A DNA stretch of 64,000 nt from Afifella marina DSM 2698 (GCF_900102695.1 NZ_FMVW01000001.1:558001-622000), one strand, 5' to 3'. Positions 8,538 to 18,506 are shown, numbered from the stretch's first letter. A program made the numbers and translations. Notes: generated by a model from the sequence alone, not told the origin.

Positions 8538-9524
8538 TCAGCGCAGGAGATGCGACACCGCCTCTTCGGCTGCTGCCGCTGCGCTCTTGCCGCCACCTCT
8601 GACCGCCTCTTCGAGCTTTGTGATTTCGTCTTCGAAGCCCGCCAGAACGCGTTCGCGAATGCGCTCGTCGAGAATGGCGTGAAACCAGATCACCGCCTGC
8701 CGATGCCGCCGAGCGACAAGGCTGCCGGTTTTCGCACCTTCTTTGCAGAAGTCGTTGATCGTCTGCCAGAGTTCGTCGAGCCCTTCATTGGCAAGCCCCG
8801 AAATTGCCAGCACTGGCACGACCCAGCCATCCGGCCTCGCTCCGAGAATGCGCAAGGCTGATTGCAGATCGCCGGCCGCCTCGCGGGCGCGCGGGGCATT
8901 TGTCCCCTCAGCCTTGTTGACGGCAAGGATGTCGGCAATCTCTACGACGCCCTTCTTCAACCCCTGCAATTCGTCGCCGGAGCCGGGCAGGGCGAGGGCC
9001 ACGAAGACATCGACCATGTCGGCGACGGTGGTTTCTGACTGGCCGACGCCCACCGTCTCCACAATGATCACGTCGAATCCAGCAGCCTCGCAGACGAGCA
9101 TGGCTTCGCGCGTCCGGGCCGCAACGCCGCCGAGTGTGCCGCCGGTCGGCGAGGGACGGATGAAAGCGTTCGTGTCCTGCGCGAGCCGGCCCATGCGGGT
9201 CTTGTCGCCGAGAATCGAGCCGCCGGTGCGCGTCGAAGTCGGATCGACGGCAAGGACGGCGACCTTATGGCCTGCCGCTGTCAGATTGCTGCCGAACGTG
9301 TCGATGAGGGTCGATTTTCCGGCTCCTGGTGAACCAGTCATGCCGATGCGGATACTGCGCCCGGTTTTGGGCTGGAGTTGTTCGATGAGCAGCGCTGCCT
9401 CGCGACGATGGTCCTCCCGTCGAGATTCGACGAGCGTGATGGCGCGCCCGAGTGCCCGCCGTTCGCCGGCAAGGACGGCCTGCGCAAGAGCGTTGATCGC
9501 TTCTGTCTTGTTCGTGTCCCCCAT
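8538..9524 (-). CDS. meaB: Methylmalonyl-CoA mutase-associated GTPase MeaB
   Basis: G3E P-loop GTPase that guards adenosylcobalamin loading and protects methylmalonyl-CoA mutase from inactivation. The P-loop is GSPGAGKST in the typical GMTGSPGAGKSTLID context; the metal/switch stretch VAVDPTSTRTGGSILGDKTRM and VETVGVGQSE are diagnostic for the family. The base-recognition motif reads NKAE. The frame extends to 9560, but ATG 9524 (MGDTNKTEA) matches the family N-terminus. The mutase genes lie ~5 kb away on the same strand, so the pathway genes are near but not in one operon. Confidence 0.93.
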   Translation of the reverse strand: MGDTNKTEAINALAQAVLAGERRALGRAITLVESRREDHRREAALLIEQLQPKTGRSIRIGMTGSPGAGKSTLIDTFGSNLTAAGHKVAVLAVDPTSTRTGGSILGDKTRMGRLAQDTNAFIRPSPTGGTLGGVAARTREAMLVCEAAGFDVIIVETVGVGQSETTVADMVDVFVALALPGSGDELQGLKKGVVEIADILAVNKAEGTNAPRAREAAGDLQSALRILGARPDGWVVPVLAISGLANEGLDELWQTINDFCKEGAKTGSLVARRHRQAVIWFHAILDERIRERVLAGFEDEITKLEEAVRGGGKSAAAAAEEAVSHLLR

Positions 9525-9582
9525 GGCGCTGTGGTAGCTGGCAGGCGGACGTGGGTCCATGCCCCAGCGGCTTTCTTACTCG

Positions 9583-9909
9583 CTACTCCACGAAAACCGC
9601 GGTGCCGGAGGCGGAGACCATCATCATGCCGCCGCGATCGCCGATCGAAATCGTTTCATAGTCGATGTCGACGCCGATGATCGCATTGCCGCCGAGCGCG
9701 CGGGCCTCCGCCTGCATTTCGGCGAGTGCCGTTTCGCGGGCCTCGCGCAGAGCGTTTTCATATGCCCCGGCACGTCCGCCGACGATGTCGCGGATGCCGG
9801 CAAAGAAGTCACGAAAGACGTTGGTTCCAAGGATGGCTTCGCCAGTGACGACGCCGAAATACTCGCGGATACGACGGCCTTCGATCGTGGGCGTGGTGGT
9901 GACGAGCAT
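9583..9909 (-). CDS. YbjQ/DUF74 family protein
   Basis: 108 residues matching the YbjQ family of small homo-oligomeric proteins, sometimes called heavy-metal-binding domain proteins though no function is established. Diagnostic pieces are the N-terminal [21 protein letters not shown] and the C-terminal [21 protein letters not shown] lies eight bases before ATG 9909, which excludes the longer frame from 9996. It precedes meaB on the same strand by ~58 bases and may be co-transcribed with it. Confidence 0.85.
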   Translation of the reverse strand: MLVTTTPTIEGRRIREYFGVVTGEAILGTNVFRDFFAGIRDIVGGRAGAYENALREARETALAEMQAEARALGGNAIIGVDIDYETISIGDRGGMMMVSASGTAVFVE

Positions 9910-10146
9910 ATCGGGCTCCTTCAGGGGATGAACGCAATCTGCCGTAAGCGCTGACAGCTGAGAAGCCCGAGTTTTCCCGATGTGGGCGGGCCGCACGGAT
10001 TTGTTTCAATTCAGAGTGTCGTCGAAAGACAACGTTTACGCTTGCGAATGCTGCGTCTATGCAATCAGAAATTGCAATAGTAGCCTCAAACCGTCGCCTG
10101 GGAGATGCGGCGACCACAAGTTCGCACCTGTAAAACGGAGGATAAA

Positions 10147-10857
10147 ATGGCTGAATATTCAATTACTGTTGAAATGGACCAGAATACCGTCAAGGCCCTT
10201 AAGGATTCCGGATATTATATGTATGGCTTCAAAGCTGTGCGCGGGCAATCCTCAGGTATGCCGACGGTCTGGTTCTCAAGTCAGAACTTCCTCACCGACA
10301 CAACGCTGACCTGGGAGGAGAACTACCAGGCCTATATCTCGAACGATCAAATCGAATCGAATGTCGTGATCCACGCCTCGGCCAAAGCCGACATCGACCT
10401 CGGCCAGACGATGAATGTCGACAATGTCGGCAATGTCAGCGTGACCGGCGAAGGTACGGCCGGTGCGATCTCGATCATGAACAATTCGACGACGCAGTAC
10501 ACCTGCGGCATGTCCCAGCAGAACCCGAGTGGGGACTACACGACCCTGTGCGCCTTCCCGCTTTACGGCAATGGCCTCGACCTGATCGTGCCGATCGAGA
10601 CGGTGCTGCTCATGTTCGCCACCAAGCCGGTCAAGACCGCGACGGTGATTGCCCAGGCTTTTGCGCAGGGCGCCCTGATTGACCTGACCGGTGTGAGCTC
10701 GCGCTCCTTGAGCTTCGACATCAACAAGGGCTGGGATGCGGCGAGCGCGACGTGGATGAAGAAGATCGCAGCCAACAGCCCCCTGCAGCCTCTCCTGATC
10801 CTCCCCCAGGTCAGCGAGAGCAAGGCCGCCAGACGGCTTGCTGCGGCTGCCGCTTGA
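10147..10857 (+). CDS. Uncharacterised protein, tandem paralogue 1
   Basis: 236 residues, no signal peptide or membrane segment, rich in beta-strand-forming residues and Ser/Thr/Asn. The start is ATG 10147, preceded by GGAGG seven bases upstream; an upstream frame start at 10105 is unlikely. It is clearly related over its whole length to the next gene: both share a Y-x-A-V segment, PTVW, an aromatic YxAYIS block, an NSxxxYTCG block and FDIN-GW near the end. The C-terminus has an Ala/Arg-rich tail missing from the paralogue. I do not recognise the family. A strong intrinsic terminator follows, so it forms its own transcript. The fold is probably a beta-sandwich (inference). Confidence 0.8.
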   Translation: MAEYSITVEMDQNTVKALKDSGYYMYGFKAVRGQSSGMPTVWFSSQNFLTDTTLTWEENYQAYISNDQIESNVVIHASAKADIDLGQTMNVDNVGNVSVTGEGTAGAISIMNNSTTQYTCGMSQQNPSGDYTTLCAFPLYGNGLDLIVPIETVLLMFATKPVKTATVIAQAFAQGALIDLTGVSSRSLSFDINKGWDAASATWMKKIAANSPLQPLLILPQVSESKAARRLAAAAA

Positions 10858-10898
10858 GCTTTTGTGGCATTTCGCGACAGCTTGGCCGACTGCGATCG

Positions 10899-10927
10899 GG
10901 AGGGGGCGTTTGCGCCCCTTCCTTTTT
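10899..10927 (+). terminator. Rho-independent terminator
   Basis: A GGAGGGGGCG arm pairs with CGCCCCTTCC (one G-T pair) around a short T-rich loop and runs directly into five T. It lies 42 bases after the stop of the first paralogue and separates it from the second. Confidence 0.85.
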
Positions 10928-10990
10928 CTACTGCGCAGTTAAAATTCGCGCCTGGTTGCCAGGTGCCGGGCTTTCTAATCGGATAATGGC

Positions 10991-11674
10991 ATGGCCTCGC
11001 GTGACGTCACCATCGAACTTGATAACGCGACACTCACCCAGTTGAGCAAGCAGGGAGCCCGGCTTTACGTGCTTCGCGCAGTGACCTCAGCCGATAGAAC
11101 CGGCCAACCAACGGTCTGGTGCACGAATTCGTCGCTTCTCTCGTCCAACTACGTCAGCTGGGACGCGACCTACGAAGCCTATATTTCGACCGATCCGCTG
11201 ACCCCCTACGAGGTCGTCCGCCCCCAATCGAAAACCAAGATCGCGCCCTCGCAGGTGGCGGTCATTTCGGAGCCGGGCACGCTCACCACCCAAACCGGCG
11301 ATCTTGAGGGGCGGTTCCAGATCGAGAATTCGAGCAAGACGGCTTACACTTGCGGCATCATTGGGGATTCCGCTGTCGGCGGCAATTATTGCGCCTTTCA
11401 CGTCACGGTCGGCGGCCTCGTCGTCATCACGCCAACCGACAAGGCGTTCTTCATGTTCGCATCTCAGAAGTTCGATGTTGGGACGATCATCTTGCAGTCA
11501 TTCGGTGCAGGAATAATTGTCGATGTGCCCGCTGGAAATACAAGTTTGATTTTCGACATTAACTCAGGATGGAGTGTAGAATCTTCTGCAAATTTCGAAT
11601 TGGTTGCTGCTGGAGAAAAACTTCAAGAAAAGCTAATCATTCCAAGTCAAGTGATATTTGCTAGTAAGTCATAG
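10991..11674 (+). CDS. Uncharacterised protein, tandem paralogue 2
   Basis: 227 residues, paralogous to the gene just upstream: the same order of motifs (LYVLRAV, PTVWCTNS, YEAYIS, NSSKTAYTCG, FDINSGW) with low overall identity. No signal peptide. Base composition changes inside the gene: the last ~170 bases, with TTT, AAA, ATT and GAA codons, are much more AT-rich than the first 500, and the AT-rich stretch continues into the intergenic region up to 11768. This suggests a recombination joint or recent import of the 3' part. The family is not recognised, and nothing in it suggests an enzyme. Confidence 0.78.
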   Translation: MASRDVTIELDNATLTQLSKQGARLYVLRAVTSADRTGQPTVWCTNSSLLSSNYVSWDATYEAYISTDPLTPYEVVRPQSKTKIAPSQVAVISEPGTLTTQTGDLEGRFQIENSSKTAYTCGIIGDSAVGGNYCAFHVTVGGLVVITPTDKAFFMFASQKFDVGTIILQSFGAGIIVDVPAGNTSLIFDINSGWSVESSANFELVAAGEKLQEKLIIPSQVIFASKS

Positions 11675-11768
11675 AAATAAAGCACGTCTGAAAAAAATAT
11701 TGCCACATGAGGGAAGTAGAATATAATGGATGTTGCAAGTCAACTTGTAGGACGAAGGAGATGCGGAA

Positions 11769-12068
11769 ATGAAAAAATATATTCTTTCCGGCTTTGCCGC
11801 TCTCGCGATATTGGCCGCAACGGCTGTGCCCGCGGTTTCAAGCGAGGTTAAGACCGAGGGCTCGACACAGGTGGTGGCGCAGGCGTTGAAAAAGCTTGCT
11901 CAGGCCGACGATGCGAGTGCCTGCGCCAACATCCCGACGAGCGAGCTCGGCCGGTGCACGCTCGACAATCCGCCGGAGGTTCTCAACAACCTCAATTGCC
12001 CGGCCTGTTGTGCGCACCGCAATGCGCTGACGTGGATCTCTGCCAACCACAACGTGGCCTGCCAATGA
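11769..12068 (+). CDS. Small secreted cysteine-rich protein
   Basis: 99 residues. The Sec signal peptide is clear (MKKYILSGFAALAILAATAVPAVSS, cleavage near residue 25). The mature ~74 residues contain six cysteines, clustered in the C-terminal half (ACANIP, GRCTL, NCPACCAH, ACQ at the very end), so three disulphides are possible. GAAGGAGA lies about five bases before the ATG. It follows the second paralogue by 94 AT-rich bases and could share its promoter. It could be an exported peptide toxin, a bacteriocin precursor or a structural disulphide peptide; no family is recognised and no processing peptidase or exporter gene is nearby. Confidence 0.72.
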   Translation: MKKYILSGFAALAILAATAVPAVSSEVKTEGSTQVVAQALKKLAQADDASACANIPTSELGRCTLDNPPEVLNNLNCPACCAHRNALTWISANHNVACQ

Positions 12069-12109
12069 AATGGACGGCTGAGCACTGCTGCTTTGCTGCT
12101 TGAAACCCG

Positions 12110-12137
12110 GAGGCGGCGGCGCCTGCGTCGCCGCTTC
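12110..12137. terminator. Possible bidirectional hairpin terminator
   Basis: A nine-base stem (GAGGCGGCG with CGCCGCTTC, one G-T pair) lies between the stop of the Cys-rich protein gene and the stop of the convergent sugar-isomerase gene. Only a weak T-rich stretch follows on the plus strand, so termination is likely but not certain. Confidence 0.4.
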
Positions 12138-13414
12138 TACTCTTGCCCAAATCTGTCCACTTGCTGCGCGAGCGCGACAGCGATGCTCGGCGTTGCGGGC
12201 AGGAGGGGCGTCAGCGTTGCCTGAAACGCGTGATAGAGGTCTGGCTTGCCTTCGTAGATGCGCTCGCTGTCGCGCCCTTCGGCATCGACTTCGTTCAGCC
12301 ATCCCCCGCGTTCGCGGTCAATCATGGCAAGATCGATATAATCCCAGAGACGTTGGTACCACTCGCTGTAGAGTTTTCTGCCCGTTCGCTTGAAAAGCGT
12401 GGCCGCGGCAGTGACCGCTTCCGCATGCACCCAATGAGCTCGTTCGGGAACGCTGGGCCGGCCGTTCCAATCGAGCGTGTAGACGATGCCCGGCCGTTCA
12501 TCGGCTGCCCATCCGAGGTGCATCGCTGTCTCAAACAGAGCGATGGCATCCTCCAGGAGCCAGCTAGGCGGCGTCTCTCCATGAGTGAGAAGTGCTGCTT
12601 CCAGCTTGAGAAGCAGGTGCGACCATTCCAGAGAATGCCCCGGCGTCGTGCCATAGGGACGAAGGTCGTCCTCCGGTTTGTCGCGGTTGTAATCGCGCAA
12701 GACCTGCCAGTTGCGGTCGAAATGCTCCGGGAGGCAGTAATCATTGGCGCGCGCATAATCGTGGATCAGGCGGTTGGCGATGCGAAGCCCGCGTTCACGC
12801 CATTTCGGTGCATTGACGGCGTCCGCAAGCGCGAGGCACATTTCCAGGGAGTGCATATTGCTGTTGGCGCCGCGATAGTCCTCTTCGTCACTCCAGTCTG
12901 AGGCGAAGCTCTCTCGCATCGCACCTTCCGTTTCATGCCAGAAATGCGTCTCGATCACATCGATCGCTTCCTCAAGCAGCTGCTTTGCGGCCGGTCGCTT
13001 TGCGATGAAACCTGTTGAGGCTGCGAGCGCAACAAAGGCATGCGCATAGGCCTGCTTACGTCTGGGCGCACCCGCATCCGGTTCCCGCAGCCACCATCCG
13101 CCGTTTTCACTGTCACGTAATGGCCCCGATGCGAGCGAAGCCAGACCGTGATCCACAAGGGGAATGCACCCGGGAAGGCCCTGCAGCATGCCGAGCCCGT
13201 AAGAATGCACCATGCGCGCAGTCACGATGGTTTCGGCAACCGGCTTGTCCGGCAGGCGGCCATCGAGATCGAGCGCAGCAAAGCCATGGGGAACCAGAGA
13301 AGGCTTGGAAAAGTCGAGAAGCCGGCGACCTTCCGCTCGGAGCCAGGCCTGGTGCTGGCGTTGGACGAGCCAGTTGCCGGGCTCCGCTCCGAAAAGTGCG
13401 AGAGGTTCAACCAT
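12137..13414 (-). CDS. AGE-family sugar epimerase/isomerase
   Basis: 425 residues of the N-acylglucosamine 2-epimerase (AGE) alpha/alpha-barrel family, closest in motif pattern to aldose-ketose isomerases such as YihS and mannose isomerase. Visible marks are the barrel His and acidic motifs GANSNMHSLEMCLAL, GHSLEWSHLLL and WVHAEAVTAA. It would interconvert an aldose and ketose (mannose/fructose or a relative) in the cytoplasm; the exact sugar cannot be read off. Its start overlaps the stop of the SDR gene by eight bases, so the two form an operon, and the SDR may act on the same sugar or simply be a stress reductase. Confidence 0.87.
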   Translation of the reverse strand: MVEPLALFGAEPGNWLVQRQHQAWLRAEGRRLLDFSKPSLVPHGFAALDLDGRLPDKPVAETIVTARMVHSYGLGMLQGLPGCIPLVDHGLASLASGPLRDSENGGWWLREPDAGAPRRKQAYAHAFVALAASTGFIAKRPAAKQLLEEAIDVIETHFWHETEGAMRESFASDWSDEEDYRGANSNMHSLEMCLALADAVNAPKWRERGLRIANRLIHDYARANDYCLPEHFDRNWQVLRDYNRDKPEDDLRPYGTTPGHSLEWSHLLLKLEAALLTHGETPPSWLLEDAIALFETAMHLGWAADERPGIVYTLDWNGRPSVPERAHWVHAEAVTAAATLFKRTGRKLYSEWYQRLWDYIDLAMIDRERGGWLNEVDAEGRDSERIYEGKPDLYHAFQATLTPLLPATPSIAVALAQQVDRFGQE

Positions 13415-14267
13415 TGACGATCATGCCGCCGTTTACGTGGATCGTTTGGCCGGTAATGTAGGAACCGTCTTCGCTTGCCAGGTAAACAAAGGCAGGGCCG
13501 ACTTCAGCGGGCTGGCCGATCCGGCCCATCGGCGTATCTTTACCCATCTCGGGCATGCTTTTCGGATCCACGCGGCCCCAGCTGGCGGGCTGGATGGGCG
13601 TCCAGATTGGGCCTGGCGCAACCTGGTTGACCCGCACGCCCTGGTTGGCGATTTGCTTGGCCAGAGCCCGGGTAAACCCGGATATCGCCCCTTTGGTGCT
13701 CGAATAGGCGACGAGATCCTCGTCTCCTAGAAAGCCGTTGACCGAGGTGCAGCTGATAATCGAACTGCCCTTGCCGAGATGCGGCATGGCTGCGCGGCTG
13801 AGATAGAAGATCGAATGTATGTTGACGTCGAAATGCCAGTTCCAGTCGGCATCGGAGATCTCGGTCACATCCTTGGCCACTTTCTGAATGCCGGCATTTG
13901 CAACCAGAATGTCCAGACCTCCGAAGGTCTCGACGGTCTTTTCAACCGCGTCTTTGCAGAATTCCGGCCGGCGCAGGTCCCCTTCGACGGCAAGAGCCTG
14001 TGCCCCCTCCGCCTCAATCAGACGGACCGCCTCTCGCCCGTCATCGGCTTCTTCCGGCAGGTAGACGATCGCGACAGCTGCACCTTCGCGGGCAAAATGC
14101 AATGCTACGGCGCGGCCGATACCGCTGTCGCCGCCGGTGATGAGCGCACGCTTTCCGGCAAGGCGGCCGGCACCCCTGTAGCTGTCTCGGATATGCTCGG
14201 CCGGTGGCGTGAGTTCGCTCTCTCGGCCCGGCATGCGGTCTTGGCTTTGCGGTGGGATCTCGGTCAA
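13407..14267 (-). CDS. SDR-family oxidoreductase (YghA/GsiB-like)
   Basis: 286-residue short-chain dehydrogenase with the extended N-terminus (RESELTPPAEHIRDSYRGAGRLAGKRALITGG) typical of the YghA/general-stress-protein-39 group. The NAD(P)-binding GGDSGIGRA, NAG and catalytic residues are intact: SCTSVNG for Ser and YSSTK for Tyr/Lys. In this group the substrates are small aldehydes or ketones, and expression is often stress-related. It is the first gene of a two-gene unit with the AGE isomerase. The ATG at 14267 is close behind GGAGGG. Confidence 0.9.
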   Translation of the reverse strand: MTEIPPQSQDRMPGRESELTPPAEHIRDSYRGAGRLAGKRALITGGDSGIGRAVALHFAREGAAVAIVYLPEEADDGREAVRLIEAEGAQALAVEGDLRRPEFCKDAVEKTVETFGGLDILVANAGIQKVAKDVTEISDADWNWHFDVNIHSIFYLSRAAMPHLGKGSSIISCTSVNGFLGDEDLVAYSSTKGAISGFTRALAKQIANQGVRVNQVAPGPIWTPIQPASWGRVDPKSMPEMGKDTPMGRIGQPAEVGPAFVYLASEDGSYITGQTIHVNGGMIVNG

Positions 14268-14451
14268 GGGATCACCCTCCGTTGTTTATGGGATCAATAA
14301 CGCAACGGAGAAATGCCGAGCCCGTTGCATGATCGCTGTCATGCCGAGCGATATCTGCAGGGCGCGGCCAGGCGTCGGCGCCCCGATTTGTTTTCAAGCG
14401 GATTGCGAGGCGGCTTCAAACCGCTCGCAACTGCCCTGCGGGCCCTAGGTT

Positions 14452-16617
14452 TTACTCAGCCGCTTCCTGGCTATGATAGCCCCGCCGGTGATTGAGCTCT
14501 TGCAAGAGCTTCGCCGCCGATTCCGCAATCACGGTTCCTGGAGGGAAAATTGCTGAAGCTCCAGCTTTCTTCAGTGCCTCGAAATCCTGCGGAGGGATCA
14601 CGCCGCCGACGACGATCATGATGTCTTCGGCACCTTCGCGATCAAGCGCCTGCCGGAGCGCCGGTACGAGAGACAGATGGCCCGCGGCGAGAGAGGAGAC
14701 GCCGACGACGTGCACGTCGTTTTCCACCGCCTGGCGCGCCACTTCGTCCGGCGTGGAGAAGAGGGGGCCGACATCGACGTCGAAGCCGAGATCGGCGAAG
14801 GCCGAGGCGATCACCTTCTGGCCCCGGTCGTGCCCGTCCTGGCCCATCTTGGCGACGAGAACGCGCGGCCGTCTTCCGTCGGCGCGCTCGAATTCGGCCG
14901 TCATTTTCAGAGCCTTTTCGACGGGTTGATTCATTGAGCCAACCTCGCGTTTGTAGACCCCCGACAAGGTCTTCACCTCGGCCATGTGGCGGCCGAAGAT
15001 CTTCTCCATGGCGTCGGAGATTTCGCCGACCGTGGCGCGCGCCCGGGCCGCTTCGACACTGAGGGCGAGCAGATTTCCTTCGCCGCTTTCGGCGGCTTTC
15101 GTCAGATTGGCGAGTGCTTCCTGCAGTTTTGCCGGATCGCGCTCCGCCTTGAGGCGGGTGAGTTTGTCGATCTGCTCGCGACGCACGGCCTCGATGTCGA
15201 CCTTGAGGACGTCGATCTCCGGTTCTTCGTCGCTTGGATAAAGATTGACGCCGACGACGGCCTGTTTGCCGGAATCGATGCGCGCCTGTGTTTTCGCGGC
15301 GGCTTCTTCGATGCGGAGTTTTGGCAGGCCGGCTTCGATCGCCTTCGTCATGCCGCCGCGGGCTTCGACCTCTTCGATATGGGAAAGGGCGCGCCGCGCG
15401 AGATCGTCCGTCAATTTCTCGACCGCAAACGAGCCGCCCCACGGGTCGATCGTGTCGGTGGTGCCGGATTCAAGCGCGAGGATGAGCTGCGTGTTGCGGG
15501 CGATGCGGGCGGAGAAATCCGTTGGCAGCGCAAGGGCTTCGTCGAGTGAATTCGTATGGAGACTTTGCGTGCCGCCCTGCGTTGCCGCCATCGCCTCGAT
15601 CGCCGTGCGCGCGACATTGTTGAAGACGTCCTGCGCCGTAAGCGACCAGCCGGAGGTCTGGCAATGGGTGCGCAGCGACAAGGAGCGCGCATCGGAGGGA
15701 GAAAAGTTCTCCTTGATGAGCTTCGCCCAGAGGAGGCGGGCCGCCCTAAGCTTCGCCACCTCCATGTAAAAATTCATTCCGATGCCGAAGAAGAAGGACA
15801 GCCGCGGTGCGAATTTGTCGACGTCGAGCCCGGCTTTGACGCCGGCGCGGACGTATTCGATGCCGTCGGCGAGCGTGTAGGCGAGCTCAAGATCCGCCGT
15901 CGCCCCGGCCTCCTGGATATGGTATCCGGAAATCGAAATGGAGTTGAAGCGCGGCATATTCTCTGCAGTGTAGGAGAATATGTCAGAAATGATGCGAAGA
16001 GACGGCGTCGGCGGGTAAATGTAGGTGTTGCGGACCATGAATTCTTTCAGGATGTCGTTTTGGATCGTTCCTGAAAGATCCTTCTGGGCGACGCCCTGTT
16101 CTTCAGCCGCTACGATGTATAAAGCCATCACCGGGAGCACGGCGCCGTTCATCGTCATCGACACACTCATCTTGTCGAGCGGGATGCCGTCGAAGAGTTC
16201 CTGCATGTCGAGGATGGAATCGATGGCCACGCCCGCCATGCCGACATCGCCGGAAACACGTGGATGATCAGAGTCATAGCCGCGATGGGTGGCGAGATCG
16301 AAGGCGACCGACAAGCCCTTCTGACCGGCGGCGAGATTGCGCCGGTAGAAGGCGTTCGACTCCTTCGCCGTGGAGAAGCCGGCATATTGGCGGATTGTCC
16401 ACGGTTTCTGGACGTACATAGTCGGGTAGGGGCCGCGGAGATACGGCGCGATTCCCGGGTAAGTCTCTAGAAAATCGACGTTTTCGATCTCGTCCGAGCC
16501 GGGCCGCGGGGAAAGCGTGATCTCTTCCGGCGCGGTCCAGGAGCCCTGTTCGTGAGTTTTCGGCGCGGTTTCGGGCTTTTGCCAGGCGATCTGGCGGAAA
16601 TCGGGAAGCGGGCTCAT
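14452..16617 (-). CDS. mutB: Methylmalonyl-CoA mutase large (catalytic) subunit
   Basis: 721 residues. Catalyses the adenosylcobalamin-dependent rearrangement of (R)-methylmalonyl-CoA to succinyl-CoA, the last step in feeding propionyl-CoA into the TCA cycle. The N-terminal TIM barrel carries family blocks [36 protein letters not shown] and [18 protein letters not shown]. The C-terminal B12-binding domain has the cobalt-ligand motif DGHDRG (in [13 protein letters not shown]). Length is normal. It overlaps the small-subunit gene by ATGA. The next gene downstream is on the same strand but 184 bases away. Confidence 0.97.
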   Translation of the reverse strand: MSPLPDFRQIAWQKPETAPKTHEQGSWTAPEEITLSPRPGSDEIENVDFLETYPGIAPYLRGPYPTMYVQKPWTIRQYAGFSTAKESNAFYRRNLAAGQKGLSVAFDLATHRGYDSDHPRVSGDVGMAGVAIDSILDMQELFDGIPLDKMSVSMTMNGAVLPVMALYIVAAEEQGVAQKDLSGTIQNDILKEFMVRNTYIYPPTPSLRIISDIFSYTAENMPRFNSISISGYHIQEAGATADLELAYTLADGIEYVRAGVKAGLDVDKFAPRLSFFFGIGMNFYMEVAKLRAARLLWAKLIKENFSPSDARSLSLRTHCQTSGWSLTAQDVFNNVARTAIEAMAATQGGTQSLHTNSLDEALALPTDFSARIARNTQLILALESGTTDTIDPWGGSFAVEKLTDDLARRALSHIEEVEARGGMTKAIEAGLPKLRIEEAAAKTQARIDSGKQAVVGVNLYPSDEEPEIDVLKVDIEAVRREQIDKLTRLKAERDPAKLQEALANLTKAAESGEGNLLALSVEAARARATVGEISDAMEKIFGRHMAEVKTLSGVYKREVGSMNQPVEKALKMTAEFERADGRRPRVLVAKMGQDGHDRGQKVIASAFADLGFDVDVGPLFSTPDEVARQAVENDVHVVGVSSLAAGHLSLVPALRQALDREGAEDIMIVVGGVIPPQDFEALKKAGASAIFPPGTVIAESAAKLLQELNHRRGYHSQEAAE

Positions 16618-18089
16618 GCCGGCACCTCTTCTTTGGCCGTGAGGGCGGTGATTTCGGCCGCCGAAAGCGGCGTGAGAAGTCCGGATTGTGGTTTAATCTC
16701 AGAAGCTTCCACGGAAACCTCCGGTTCCTTCGGATTGGGGTAGAGCGTCGCGCCGACAAAGGGCGAGGCGCCGTCCGCGATCTTGTCAAGAAGCGCCTTG
16801 CGCGCCTTCGCGATGCGCCCGGTAAAGACTTGATCGATAAGGCTTTTCAGAATTCCGCCTTCGGCTTCGATCGCCTGAAACTCTGCCCAGCTTTTCTCAC
16901 AAAGGGCGTCTGTGAACGCTTCGACGGCGCCGGAACCGGCGGCGGGATCATCAAGATGATGTATGCCGGATTCCGCCATCAACAAATGCTGGATGTTGCG
17001 GGCATAACGGCGCGCAGCGCGATCGGGCAGGCCGTGAGCGGACGAAAAGCCAAGCACAGCAAGGGTTTGAGCCCCGCCGGCGGCCGCCGAAAAGGCCGCG
17101 ATTGTGGTGCGGATGAGGTTGTTGTGAGCGTCCGCCGCCATCATCATGCGCGACGCCGTCTCGCCGTGAAGGCGCGGGGAAAAGTCCGCCACACCGCAGA
17201 CTTCGCCGAGCCGGCGGGTGAGAAGCGACATAGCGCGGAATTTGCCGATGGTGGCGAACTGGTCGTGGCCGGCGGCGAGCGTGACGCCGATTTTCGGCAG
17301 GACTTCGCCGGGTGAAAGCCCTTCGCCCGCAAGACCGCGAACAAGGCCCGCGATCGTCGCAAGCACGGCGGCAAGCTCCTGCGCCTCGCTCGCACCGGCG
17401 GAATGATAGATGCGCCCGTCGGCTTCCAGCACCGGACCGGCAAAGCCCGCTGTCTTGAGTTCGTTCAAAAGAGCAGCAAGGGCGGAAAAATCGACCGACG
17501 AGATATCCCCGCCGAAACGGGCGATGCGGCCGATCGGATCGACGCCGAAGGAGACGGAGCAATCGGCCGGGGAGACATTTTTCTGGGCGATGAGCGCGGC
17601 GACGCGGCGCGCGGTCCGAACGCCGTGGTCGCCCGGTTCAAGCCGCAGATGGATGGCGGGAAGTTCGACACCCTCAAGGACGGTGGCAAGCGCCTCCTCG
17701 GTGGCCGGCAGACCGAAGCCGGCGGCAGATGGTGCGCCATCGAAAATGAGCGCGAGACCGTCGGCGCCGCCGGACAGATCGGCGAGCGCCTGGCGCGAGG
17801 CGGCTTCAGCGTCGGGATGGTCGATGCGCTGCACGATCCGCCAGGGGCCGCTGCGCGGGGCGATCGGCGCGGCGTCGGCGGCGCGGGGATAAAGCGGCTC
17901 GATGGCGATGCCGTCGCGCGTCGACGATTGGAGCGTGGAAAAATCCGCGCCCTTCAGAGCCTTGTCGGCGAGTGTGCGCCAGTCTTCGGCTGAGGGCTGC
18001 GGAAAGATGTTGAGCGGCGGGCGCTGTGGCCCGGTCTCTGATGCCCCGGTTCCGGGCGAAGAGGCCTCAGATGATTGGCTCGATGACAT
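16614..18089 (-). CDS. mutA: Methylmalonyl-CoA mutase small subunit
   Basis: 491 residues, the homologous, catalytically silent partner of the large subunit in the alpha-beta mutase. The TIM-barrel part aligns in layout ([54 protein letters not shown]). The C-terminus lacks a DxHxxG cobalamin motif, as expected. The frame is open to 18176, but GGAGG seven bases upstream marks ATG 18089. The ATGA overlap with mutB ensures equal synthesis. Several bacteria have only a fused or homodimeric form; the two-gene form is one of the standard arrangements. Confidence 0.95.
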   Translation of the reverse strand: MSSSQSSEASSPGTGASETGPQRPPLNIFPQPSAEDWRTLADKALKGADFSTLQSSTRDGIAIEPLYPRAADAAPIAPRSGPWRIVQRIDHPDAEAASRQALADLSGGADGLALIFDGAPSAAGFGLPATEEALATVLEGVELPAIHLRLEPGDHGVRTARRVAALIAQKNVSPADCSVSFGVDPIGRIARFGGDISSVDFSALAALLNELKTAGFAGPVLEADGRIYHSAGASEAQELAAVLATIAGLVRGLAGEGLSPGEVLPKIGVTLAAGHDQFATIGKFRAMSLLTRRLGEVCGVADFSPRLHGETASRMMMAADAHNNLIRTTIAAFSAAAGGAQTLAVLGFSSAHGLPDRAARRYARNIQHLLMAESGIHHLDDPAAGSGAVEAFTDALCEKSWAEFQAIEAEGGILKSLIDQVFTGRIAKARKALLDKIADGASPFVGATLYPNPKEPEVSVEASEIKPQSGLLTPLSAAEITALTAKEEVPA

Positions 18090-18176
18090 GATGGATCCTC
18101 CCGGCCCTTTTTGCTGCGGCCGTTTTACTCTTGGGCGAAGCGAGCGGGCAAGACAGGCGGGAAACTTCGCCCGCAC

Positions 18177-18506
18177 GGTCCGGCCGCTTTCCGCAGCACC
18201 CCTTTTGTGAGGCGTCTTACCGGCTGAAAGGCCGGGCGCCCATTCGCCAATAGTCGTTATCGCTCAAGAGCCTCGGCGGCAACGGCATGTGGGCGGCAAC
18301 GGCATGTGGGCGGCAACGGCGTGTGGATGGCGGTGGCGCCCGATCTTCGGTCGAAAGGTTTTTGAGATTGTGCCGCATCGCGGGGATCAGGGGCGGCCCC
18401 GGTAGCGGGCGGGCCGCGTCGCCGGTCCGCCTCGGCGAGAGATGAGGGGCCGTGCCTCGGGGCCGTACCTTGGATCGGGCGCCCCGGCGGGCTCAACCCG
18501 GCGGGC
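18177..18506. other. Non-coding gap upstream of mutA
   Basis: About 330 bases without a convincing gene. It holds the three-copy 17-base direct repeat described separately and GC-rich sequence that gives only low-complexity Arg/Pro/Ala frames. The mutA promoter should lie at its left edge, but I cannot point to clear -35/-10 boxes. Confidence 0.5.
18275..18325. repeat. 17-bp tandem repeat, three copies
   Basis: The unit ggcggcaacggcatgtg occurs three times head to tail (18275-18291, 18292-18308, 18309-18325); the third has one A-to-G change. The unit is not a multiple of three and no gene covers it, so copy number can vary without breaking a protein. Confidence 0.9.

Noticed and set aside
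18257-18496. A 79-residue minus-strand frame over the 17-base tandem repeat
   Set aside because: Low-complexity Pro/Arg/Ala sequence without a ribosome site or family.
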